NCBI GenBank assembly: GCA_035651715.1
Contig: DASRFD010000112.1
Span: forward strand, 12,668 to 76,667
Direction of reading: 5' to 3'
DNA: 64,000 bases
Source: Nevskia sp035651715
GTDB lineage: Bacteria; Pseudomonadota; Gammaproteobacteria; Nevskiales; Nevskiaceae
The notes under the pieces were generated by a model. The model saw nothing but the letters and a program-made list of their open reading frames with translations, did no database searches and was not told the DNA's origin. Both the position numbers and the translations under genes were made by a program. Shown piece after piece: positions 1 through 7,434 of this stretch. Every line of letters begins with the position of its first letter. The stretch's first letter is position 1.

Positions 1-1
1 C

Positions 2-76
2 AAGGATGTGACGCAACAGGTGCTGGCCAGCTCGACCCGCCAGGCGCCGATTCCCGCCGCGCCGCCAAGCCTCTAG
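2..76 (+). CDS. C-terminal end of an unidentified protein (partial)
   Basis: An open frame enters from the left edge and stops with TAG at 74-76, giving the last 24 residues of a protein that ends in an Ala/Pro-rich tail (APIPAAPPSL). The start lies outside the window. The tail shows no motif, so I cannot name the family. The other plus frames run on through the region without a convincing end, so this is the best reading of the edge, but the evidence is only one short open frame. Confidence 0.4.
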   Translation, partial: KDVTQQVLASSTRQAPIPAAPPSL

Positions 77-143
77 CGCGAGCGTTCGTCCGCCGGAAAA
101 CGGCCGGCGCGCGGCAAGCTGCGCCGGCCTTGTCGTTCGATGC

Positions 144-347
144 TCAGGCCGAGCGGCTGGCCTCGGCCGGTTCTTCGCCGGGGAGGGCGCAGATGCGCGC
201 GCCACAGTCGCCCTGGTCCAGGTACCAGCACTGGATGTAGGCCGTGAGGCGGCTGCGGTATTCCTCCGGCACCTGGTAGCCCTGGAAGATCCTCGCCACG
301 TCGTCCTGCGCCGCCGCCAGGCTGGCGGCAATCTTGCTCTTGTCCAT
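144..347 (-). CDS. Small hypothetical protein (67 aa)
   Basis: The product is acidic and soluble-looking, with no membrane segment. It has an N-terminal helix-like stretch (MDKSKIAASLAAAQDDVARI) and three cysteines in the C-terminal half. I chose the ATG at 347 because GGAG and GAGG lie just upstream on the minus strand. An in-frame ATG at 398 would add 17 residues of low-complexity sequence and has no better ribosome site. The gene is divergent from the GlxA-type regulator, so the 348-574 gap probably holds both promoters. I do not recognise the family and assign no function. Confidence 0.55.
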   Translation of the reverse strand: MDKSKIAASLAAAQDDVARIFQGYQVPEEYRSRLTAYIQCWYLDQGDCGARICALPGEEPAEASRSA

Positions 348-574
348 CGTCTCCGATCCTCGCCCGCGTTCCGTGCGGGCCACGTCGTCATCAGACACCA
401 GCGACGTCCGCGCTACCGCGATGCGCTTCTCAAAAGCACCACGGCTGCGGCATCCACTGTCGACTGCATCACGTAAGCGCGCGGCCGGGGGTGGCCGGGC
501 CTGCCTGCGGCGTATGTCTTTTTCTGTGCGATATTCGTCATTGCCGCCAAGCCGGCGGCGGCCTAGATTGCCCC

Positions 575-1573
575 ATGCCCAGCGCCCATGTCGCCTTCCT
601 GATCTACGCCGGCTGCCAGAGCCTGGACCTCACCGGCCCCTACGAAGTGTTCGCCGGCGCCAACCGCTGGCTCGCCGCGCAGCAGCAGCCGCCGCGCTAC
701 CGGCTCAGCGTGGTTTCGCCCGACGGCGCGGCGGTGACCAGCGGCAGCGGCCTGCGCCTGATGCCCGACCTGGCGTTGCCGGCGCTGCGCGGCCCGCTCG
801 ACACGCTGGTGGTCGCGGGCGGGTTCAACGCCGAGGAAGTGGCCCGCGACGCGGCGCTGCTGCGGCAGTTGCGGCGCCTGAGCCGGCGCAGCCGCCGCAC
901 CGCCTCGGTCTGCGCCGGCGCCTTCCTGCTGGCCGCCGCAGGATTGCTCGAAGGGCGCCGCGCCACCACCCATTGGGCCTACTGCGCGCGCATGGCGCGG
1001 CGCTATCCGCAGGTGCGGGTCGACGCCGAGCCGATCTACGTGCAGGACGGCCCGATCTGGACCTCCGCCGGCGTCAGCGCCGGCATCGACCTGGCACTGG
1101 GACTGGTGGAGCAGGATCTGGGGCGCGAGGCGGCGCTGACCATCGCGCGCTGGCTGGTGCTGTTCCTGCGCCGTCCCGGCACCCAGCGCCAGTTCAGCGC
1201 GCAGCTGTCGGCGCAGATGGCCGAGCGCGATCCGCTGCGCCGGGTGCAGGCGCACATCGCCGAAAACCTGCACCAGCCGCTCGACGTCGAGCGGCTGGCC
1301 GAGCGCGCCAGCATGAGCCCGCGCCATTTTTCCCGCTGCTTCAGCCAGGAAGTCGGCCTGACGCCGGCGCGCTACATCCTGAGGCTGCGCCTGGAAAACG
1401 CGCGCCGCCTGCTGGAGGAGACGCAGCAGCCGCTGGAGCGCGTCGCCGAGCGCTGCGGCTTCGGCAGCACCGAAACCATGCGCCGCCAGTTCCTGCGCGA
1501 GCTGAGCGTCAACCCGCGCGAATACCGCCGCCGCTTCCACGCCGGGCCGGCCGGCGGCGCGCCCGATTCCTGA
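575..1573 (+). CDS. GlxA-family transcriptional regulator (DJ-1/PfpI plus AraC HTH)
   Basis: A 332-residue two-domain regulator. Residues about 6-170 form a DJ-1/PfpI-type fold with the nucleophile-elbow region SVCAGAFLLAAAGLLEGR. The last hundred residues form an AraC-type double helix-turn-helix (LAERASMSPRHFSRCFSQE, then VAERCGFGSTETMRRQF). I start at 575 (MPSAHVAFLIY), which begins directly on the first beta strand; the longer frame from 491 adds non-homologous residues. Regulators of this class typically control neighbouring catabolic or detoxification genes. Here a second DJ-1/PfpI protein follows 16 bp later and then a glutathione transferase, so control of that pair is the simplest inference. 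The ligand cannot be read from the sequence. Confidence 0.88.
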   Translation: MPSAHVAFLIYAGCQSLDLTGPYEVFAGANRWLAAQQQPPRYRLSVVSPDGAAVTSGSGLRLMPDLALPALRGPLDTLVVAGGFNAEEVARDAALLRQLRRLSRRSRRTASVCAGAFLLAAAGLLEGRRATTHWAYCARMARRYPQVRVDAEPIYVQDGPIWTSAGVSAGIDLALGLVEQDLGREAALTIARWLVLFLRRPGTQRQFSAQLSAQMAERDPLRRVQAHIAENLHQPLDVERLAERASMSPRHFSRCFSQEVGLTPARYILRLRLENARRLLEETQQPLERVAERCGFGSTETMRRQFLRELSVNPREYRRRFHAGPAGGAPDS

Positions 1574-1589
1574 ACCAGGGAGAACCCTC

Positions 1590-2264
1590 ATGCGCCTTTC
1601 CATCGTGATCTACGACGGCCTGACCACCCTCGATGCCGTCGGCGGCTACGAGGTGCTGTCGCGCCTGCCCGGCATGGAGACCGAGTTCGTCGGCCGCGCC
1701 AGGGGCGTGGTTGCGGCCGACACGCGGCGCCTCGGCCTGCTCGCCTTCCGCAGCTTCGAGGAAGTGCGCGACACCGACATCCTCTATGTCCCGGGCGGCC
1801 CCGGCGGATTCGCCCTGGAGCAGGACGCGGCCTTCCTCGGCCAGCTGCGCCGGCTCGACGCCGGCTCGAAGTGGACGGTGGGGATCTGCAACGGCGTCGG
1901 CCTGCTCGCCGCGGCGGGCCTGCTGCAGGGGCGCAAGGCCACCACCAACTGGTTTTACCAGGAGCGCCTGCGCGCCCACGGCGTGGAGTTCGTGGCGCAA
2001 CGCTACCACCGCGACGGCAAGTACCTGACCGGCGCCGGCGTCTCCGCCAGCATCGACACCGGGCTGTACCTGGCGCAGCTGCTCGCCGGCGAGACGGTGG
2101 CCAAGGCCCTGCAGCTGGGCATCGAGTATTTCCCGGCGCCGCCCTTTCCGGAACAGCGGGTGCAGGAGGTGCCGGAGCCGATCATGCAGATCGTGCGGCA
2201 GTTCGAGGAAGGCGGCGGCGAGGGGCTGCTGCGGCAGAAGCCGCCATTCGCGGCCGTGCCGTGA
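1590..2264 (+). CDS. DJ-1/PfpI family protein (isonitrile-hydratase-like)
   Basis: A single-domain DJ-1/PfpI protein of 224 residues. The candidate nucleophile is Cys at about residue 100 in VGICNGVGLLAAAGLL, with a preceding glycine-rich turn (YVPGGPGGFALEQD) and a conserved ATTNW motif after it. This arrangement resembles cyclohexyl-isocyanide hydratases and related enzymes rather than proteases, but substrate cannot be assigned from motifs. It follows the GlxA-type regulator by 16 bp and nearly abuts the glutathione transferase, so the three genes probably form one operon. Both GlxA and this gene carry DJ-1 domains with the same CxGxxLLAAAGLLxGRxATT signature, which suggests they share an ancestor. 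Confidence 0.85.
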   Translation: MRLSIVIYDGLTTLDAVGGYEVLSRLPGMETEFVGRARGVVAADTRRLGLLAFRSFEEVRDTDILYVPGGPGGFALEQDAAFLGQLRRLDAGSKWTVGICNGVGLLAAAGLLQGRKATTNWFYQERLRAHGVEFVAQRYHRDGKYLTGAGVSASIDTGLYLAQLLAGETVAKALQLGIEYFPAPPFPEQRVQEVPEPIMQIVRQFEEGGGEGLLRQKPPFAAVP

Positions 2265-2269
2265 CGCCC

Positions 2270-2881
2270 ATGCTCACGCTCTATTACATCCCCATGGCCT
2301 GCTCGCTGGCCGCGCGCATCGCCCTGCTCGAAGCGGGGGTCGAGGCGCGCTACCGCAAGGTCGACCTCGCCAGCAAGCGGCTGGAGGACGGCTCGGACTT
2401 CCACGCCGTCAACCCCAAGGGCCGCGTCGCCACCCTGCAGCGCGAGGACGGCAGCATCCTCACCGAGAACATCGCCATCCTCCTGTACATCGCCGCGCGG
2501 GCCGAACCCGGGCGGCTGGCGCCGGACGGCGGCGAAGCACGCTTCACGCTGCTGGAGTGGCTGTCCTTCATCGCCACCGAGCTGCACAAGCAGTGCCTGC
2601 ACCTGGTGTTTTCACCGGGGCTGGACGAAGCGCTGCGCGCTCATGGGCGCAGCCGCATCGAGCCGATGCTGACGCTGGTGGAGCGGCGCCTGGCCGGCAG
2701 CCCCTTCATCGCCGGCGAGAGCTTCAGCGTCGCCGACGCCTACCTGGTCTGGGCGCTGCTGCTGGCGCGGCATGCCGGCGGCAAGCTGGACAAGTTTCCC
2801 GCCGCCGGCGAATACGTGCGCCGCGCCTGCGAGCGGCCGGCGGTACGCGAGGCGCTGCTCCAGGAGCGGCCGCCGCGCTGA
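2270..2881 (+). CDS. Glutathione S-transferase family protein
   Basis: A cytosolic GST-like protein of 203 residues. The N-terminal thioredoxin-like domain (about 1-80) starts LTLYYIPMACSLAARIAL, with a Ser/Cys-containing active-site region typical of beta-class enzymes, and has the cis-Pro/SxE-type turn near GSILTENIAILLYIA. The all-helical C-terminal domain carries the conserved N-capping motif FIAGESFSVADAYLVW. I use the ATG at 2270. A GTG at 2261 that overlaps the upstream stop codon is an equally plausible start and adds three residues. The gene is translationally close-coupled to the DJ-1/PfpI gene and converges on argG. It likely conjugates glutathione to electrophiles; the substrate is unknown. 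Confidence 0.87.
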   Translation: MLTLYYIPMACSLAARIALLEAGVEARYRKVDLASKRLEDGSDFHAVNPKGRVATLQREDGSILTENIAILLYIAARAEPGRLAPDGGEARFTLLEWLSFIATELHKQCLHLVFSPGLDEALRAHGRSRIEPMLTLVERRLAGSPFIAGESFSVADAYLVWALLLARHAGGKLDKFPAAGEYVRRACERPAVREALLQERPPR

Positions 2882-2924
2882 CCGCAGAGCCGGCCGGCGC
2901 CGGGAAGGATCGGAACCGGGCGCC

Positions 2925-4136
<1,212 letters not shown>

Positions 4137-4171
4137 GGGGAAAAGCCGAGGGGTGGGAGGAAAGCGCGCGG

Positions 4172-4177
4172 ATTATA
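4172..4177 (-). promoter_or_regulatory. Candidate -10 element for argG
   Basis: Read on the minus strand this is a perfect TATAAT, 35 bp before the argG start codon, which would give a leader of about 28 nt. The region 17 bp further upstream is GC-rich and has no recognisable -35 hexamer, so the assignment rests on the -10 alone in otherwise very GC-rich DNA. Confidence 0.45.
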
Positions 4178-4184
4178 ACTTCGA

Positions 4185-4277
4185 GAGGGGAGAGGCGGGA
4201 GGCGAGGCGGCGTAAAGGCCGGGCAAACGCCCGCGCCGCGGCCGCTTCCGCGCTCGCCGCCTCTCGCCTCACCCCTC
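4185..4277. repeat. Imperfect inverted repeat of GAGGCGR-type units between argG and rnt
   Basis: The arm at 4185-4204 (GAGGGGAGAGGCGGGAGGCG) is matched by the reverse complement of 4258-4277 at 18 of 20 positions. Each arm is itself built from short GAGGCGG/GAGGCGA-like units. The arms are separated by 53 bp of GC-rich DNA and sit in the divergent argG/rnt promoter region. It could be a decayed dispersed repeat or low-complexity drift. Confidence 0.45.
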
Positions 4278-4315
4278 CCGGCTGCTATAGTTCCCCACCC
4301 CCCGCCCGACCCACC

Positions 4316-4966
4316 ATGGAACCGACCCCCCAACTGCCTCGCATAGGCCAGCGCTTTCGCGGCTTCCTGCCGGTGGTGGTGGACGTGGAGACCGGCGGCT
4401 TCAACGCCGCCACCGACGCCCTGCTGGAAATCGCCGTGGTGCTGATCGGCCTGGACGAGCACGGCAACCTAGTGCGCCGCGAAACCCACGCCGCCCACGT
4501 CGAGCCGTTTCCCGGAGCCAACCTGGAGAAGGCCTCGCTGGAGGTGACCGGGATCGACCCGCACCACCCGCTGCGCCTGGCGGTGCCGGAGCGCGAGGCC
4601 CTGGCCAAGGTGTTCAAGCCGGTGCGCCAGGCGGTGTCCGAGCAGGGCTGCACCCGCGCCATCCTGGTCGGTCACAACGCCCATTTCGACCTGGGCTTCC
4701 TCAATGCGGCGGTGGCGCGGGCCGACGTCAAGCGCAACCCCTTCCACCCGTTCTCGGCGTTCGACACCGTGACCCTGGGCGGGGCCATGCTCGGCCAGAC
4801 GGTGCTGGCGCGGGCGCTGGAGGTGGCCGGCCTGCCCTACGATTCGCGCGAGGCGCACTCGGCGATCTACGACGCCGAGCGGACCGCCGACCTGTTCTGC
4901 CTGCTGGTCAACCGCATGCGTCCGATCCACGCGGAATTCACCGGCGTGGGGAACACGACCGCCTGA
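4316..4966 (+). CDS. rnt: Ribonuclease T
   Basis: A DEDDh-family 3'-5' exoribonuclease that trims tRNA and other stable RNA 3' ends in the cytoplasm. It has 216 residues, close to the E. coli length. The three exonuclease motifs are visible: DVETGG near residue 23 (catalytic Asp and Glu), VGHNAHFDLGFL (Asp), and HSAIYDAERTADL (catalytic His and Asp). The segment ALEVAGLPYDSREAHSA is characteristic of RNase T rather than of DnaQ or oligoribonuclease. It is a single-gene unit divergent from argG. A TATAGT hexamer at 4286-4291 could be its -10, and the stop codon lies inside a small hairpin (4956-4975). Confidence 0.95.
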   Translation: MEPTPQLPRIGQRFRGFLPVVVDVETGGFNAATDALLEIAVVLIGLDEHGNLVRRETHAAHVEPFPGANLEKASLEVTGIDPHHPLRLAVPEREALAKVFKPVRQAVSEQGCTRAILVGHNAHFDLGFLNAAVARADVKRNPFHPFSAFDTVTLGGAMLGQTVLARALEVAGLPYDSREAHSAIYDAERTADLFCLLVNRMRPIHAEFTGVGNTTA

Positions 4967-4975
4967 GCGCGGTCG
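4956..4975 (+). terminator. Hairpin across the rnt stop codon
   Basis: CGACCGC (4956-4962) pairs perfectly with GCGGTCG (4969-4975) around a six-base loop that includes the rnt TGA. There is no following T-run, so factor-independent termination is not certain. Confidence 0.35.
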
Positions 4976-5004
4976 CAGTAGGGTCAAAAACGCTGCGTAG
5001 ACTG

Positions 5005-5010
5005 TAAAAT
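5005..5010 (+). promoter_or_regulatory. Candidate -10 element for the opgGH operon
   Basis: TAAAAT lies 42 bp before the opgG ATG in a locally AT-richer stretch. The hexamer 17 bp upstream (GGTCAA) is a poor -35 match, so the call is tentative. Confidence 0.35.
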
Positions 5011-5052
5011 TGCGCACTTCAAGTCCCGTTTCGTCCAGAAATCAGAAAAACG

Positions 5053-6588
5053 ATGATCTTTCACCCGGGAATCCGGCTGGGGCGCCGCGTCGCGGCCCTT
5101 GCCATCGCAGGCGCGGCCCTGCTGCCGCTGGGCGCGGCCCAGGCCTTCGGCTTCAACGACGTGTCGACCCGCGCCAAGCAGCTCGCCGGCCAGGCCTACA
5201 AGAAGCCCGACGCCAGCCTGCCGCAGCAGATCCAGGACCTGGGCTACGACAAGTACAACGCCATCCGCTACCGCGGCGAGCGGGCCTTCTGGGCCAAGGA
5301 CAAGCTGCCGTTCGAGCTGCAGTTCTTCCATGAGGGCGAGTACTACAACCAGCCGGTGAAGATCAACGAGATCGCGCCCTACGGCGTGCGCGAGATCCAC
5401 TACAACCCCGCCGACTTCGACTTCGGCGGCCTGCCGGTCGATCCGGAAAAGCTCAAGGGCCTGGGCTTCTCCGGCTTCCGCGTGCATTACGCCCTCAACA
5501 ACCCCAAGCTGAAGGAGGAGATGCTGGTGTTCCGCGGCGCCAGCTATTTCCGCGCCGTCGGCAAGGGCATGCGCTACGGCCTGTCGGCACGCGGCGCGGC
5601 GGTGGATACCGGCCTGCTCTCGGGCGAGGAGTTCCCGCGCTTCTCCGAGTTCTGGGTGCAGCGGCCCAAGCCCGGCGACAAGGAGCTGACCATCTACGCC
5701 CTGCTCGATTCCCGGCGCATGACCGGGGCCTACCGCTTCGTCGTCCGCCCCGGCGAAGAAACGGTGATGGAGGTGAAGTCGCGGCTGTTCATGCGCGAGA
5801 ACGTCAGCAAGCTGGGCCTGGCGCCGCTGACCAGCATGTATCTGTTCGGCGACAACCAGCACCCCGCCGGCGACGACTACCGCCCCGAGGTGCATGATTC
5901 CGACGGCCTGTCGATCCACTCCGGCACCGGCGAATGGATCTGGCGGCCGCTGATCAACCCCAAGCGCCTGCAGGTCACTTCCTTCGCCATGACCAATCCG
6001 CAGGGCTTCGGCCTGATGCAGCGCGACCGCAGCTTCCACGACTACGAGGACCTCGACCTGCGCTACGAGCTGCGCCCCAGCCTCTGGGTCGAGCCGCAGG
6101 GCCAGTGGGGCGCCGGCCGCGTCGAGCTGGTGGACATCCCCTCGCCGGACGAGACCAACGACAACACCGTCGCCTACTGGGTGCCGGACAACGCGCCGCA
6201 GGCCGGCCAGTCGCTGGACCTGGACTACGTCCTGCACTGGCAGGGCGAGAAGGACGTCAAGCCGAACCTGTCGTGGGTGATGCAGACGCGGCGCGGCCGC
6301 GGCTTCACCCGCAACCCGGACAACAGCATCAGCTACGTCATCGACTTCGTCGGCCCGGCACTGGAAAAGCTCAAGGCCGACGCCAAGGTCGAGGGCATCG
6401 TCTCGGTCGGCGCCAACGGCGAGCTGCTCGAACGCAGCACCGTACACAACGACGTCACCGGCGGCTGGCGCGTGACCCTGCGCTTCCGCCGCGTCGACGA
6501 CGACAAGCCGCTGGAGCTGCGCGCCTACCTGCGCAGCGAGGACAGCACCCTGTCCGAAACTTGGAGCTACATCCTGCCGCCGGGCTGA
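5053..6588 (+). CDS. opgG: Periplasmic glucan biosynthesis protein OpgG (MdoG)
   Basis: Periplasmic protein needed to build osmoregulated periplasmic glucans, probably by adding beta-1,6 branches to the linear backbone made by OpgH. It has 511 residues, the same length as the E. coli protein. A cleavable signal peptide spans about residues 1-32 (basic start, hydrophobic core, cleavage after LGAAQA). The mature part starts FGFNDV, which is typical of the family, and the conserved RGERAFWAKD, FHEGEYYNQPVKI and FWVQRPKPGDKELTIYALLDS segments are all present. It is followed by a small membrane protein gene and then opgH, an arrangement different from the direct opgG-opgH neighbours in enterics. 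Confidence 0.96.
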   Translation: MIFHPGIRLGRRVAALAIAGAALLPLGAAQAFGFNDVSTRAKQLAGQAYKKPDASLPQQIQDLGYDKYNAIRYRGERAFWAKDKLPFELQFFHEGEYYNQPVKINEIAPYGVREIHYNPADFDFGGLPVDPEKLKGLGFSGFRVHYALNNPKLKEEMLVFRGASYFRAVGKGMRYGLSARGAAVDTGLLSGEEFPRFSEFWVQRPKPGDKELTIYALLDSRRMTGAYRFVVRPGEETVMEVKSRLFMRENVSKLGLAPLTSMYLFGDNQHPAGDDYRPEVHDSDGLSIHSGTGEWIWRPLINPKRLQVTSFAMTNPQGFGLMQRDRSFHDYEDLDLRYELRPSLWVEPQGQWGAGRVELVDIPSPDETNDNTVAYWVPDNAPQAGQSLDLDYVLHWQGEKDVKPNLSWVMQTRRGRGFTRNPDNSISYVIDFVGPALEKLKADAKVEGIVSVGANGELLERSTVHNDVTGGWRVTLRFRRVDDDKPLELRAYLRSEDSTLSETWSYILPPG

Positions 6589-6634
6589 GCGGGCGGACGC
6601 CCGCCACGGACGGCGGCCCCACGGACCACGCAGG

Positions 6635-7405
6635 ATGCAAGCCACCCCGATGAACACGGCAGCAGCACGCCCGGCCAAGGTGCCGCAGGTCACGCTCGGC
6701 TTCTGGCTGATCAAGATCGTCGCCACCACCCTGGGCGAGACCGGCGGCGATGCGGCGTCGATGTCGATGAACCTGGGCTACATCGTGGCCACCGGCATCT
6801 TCGCCGCGCTGTTCGCGGTGGCGGTGGTGGCGCAGGTGCGGGCCGCGCGCTTCCACCCCGCGCTGTACTGGACCACCATCGTCGCCACCACCACGGTGGG
6901 CACCACCCTGGCCGACTTCGCCGACCGCTCGCTGGGCATCGGCTACAGCGGCGGCTCGGCGCTGCTGCTGGCCCTGCTGCTCGGCTCGCTGGCGCTGTGG
7001 CGGCGCACGCTGGGCACAGTGGCGGTGGACAGCGTCGACTCGCCGCGCGCGGAAATCTTCTACTGGGTCACGATCATGTTCTCGCAGACCCTCGGCACCG
7101 CGCTGGGCGACTGGACCGCCGACACCGCGGGGCTGGGCTACGGCGGCGGCGCGATGGTCTTCGGCGGCCTGCTGGCGCTGATCGCGGCGGCCTATCGCTG
7201 GACTTCCATCCCGCGCACCGCGCTGTTCTGGCTCGCCTTCGTCCTGACCCGGCCGCTCGGCGCGGTGCTCGGCGACCTCCTCGACAAGCCGCTTGCCGAC
7301 GGCGGCCTGGCGCTGAGCCGCTATGCCGCCTCCGCGGTGCTGCTGGGCCTGATCGCCGCGGGCGTGCTGCTGCTGCCGCAGAAAGCGGCGGCGCGGTCCC
7401 ATTGA
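6635..7405 (+). CDS. COG4705-like multi-pass membrane protein between opgG and opgH
   Basis: A very hydrophobic protein of 256 residues with about eight membrane segments. It contains four related units, each starting with a Leu-Gly-x-x motif followed by an acidic residue: TTLGETGGDAA, TTVGTTLADFADRSLGIGY, QTLGTALGDWTADTAGLGY and RPLGAVLGDLLDKP. This matches the repeat architecture I know from uncharacterised COG4705 membrane proteins. An ATG at 6650 is an alternative start; neither has a well-placed ribosome site. The gene lies 46 bp after opgG and 29 bp before opgH, so it is probably co-transcribed and may assist glucan export or modification, but that is inference from position only. Confidence 0.75.
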   Translation: MQATPMNTAAARPAKVPQVTLGFWLIKIVATTLGETGGDAASMSMNLGYIVATGIFAALFAVAVVAQVRAARFHPALYWTTIVATTTVGTTLADFADRSLGIGYSGGSALLLALLLGSLALWRRTLGTVAVDSVDSPRAEIFYWVTIMFSQTLGTALGDWTADTAGLGYGGGAMVFGGLLALIAAAYRWTSIPRTALFWLAFVLTRPLGAVLGDLLDKPLADGGLALSRYAASAVLLGLIAAGVLLLPQKAAARSH

Positions 7406-7421
7406 GGGCGGCGGCGCCCCT

Positions 7422-7427
7422 TACAAT
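7422..7427 (+). promoter_or_regulatory. Candidate -10 element just upstream of opgH
   Basis: TACAAT ends seven bases before the opgH ATG, so a transcript starting at the usual distance would be leaderless or nearly so. No convincing -35 hexamer is present at normal spacing. It could be an internal promoter giving opgH extra expression. Confidence 0.3.
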
Positions 7428-7434
7428 ACGCGCC

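Noticed and set aside
563..1603. Long antisense frames over most genes (for example opposite the GlxA-type regulator)
   Set aside because: High GC content leaves antisense frames open. They have His/Gln/Ala-rich shadow composition and no recognisable domains, while the sense frames carry clear motifs.
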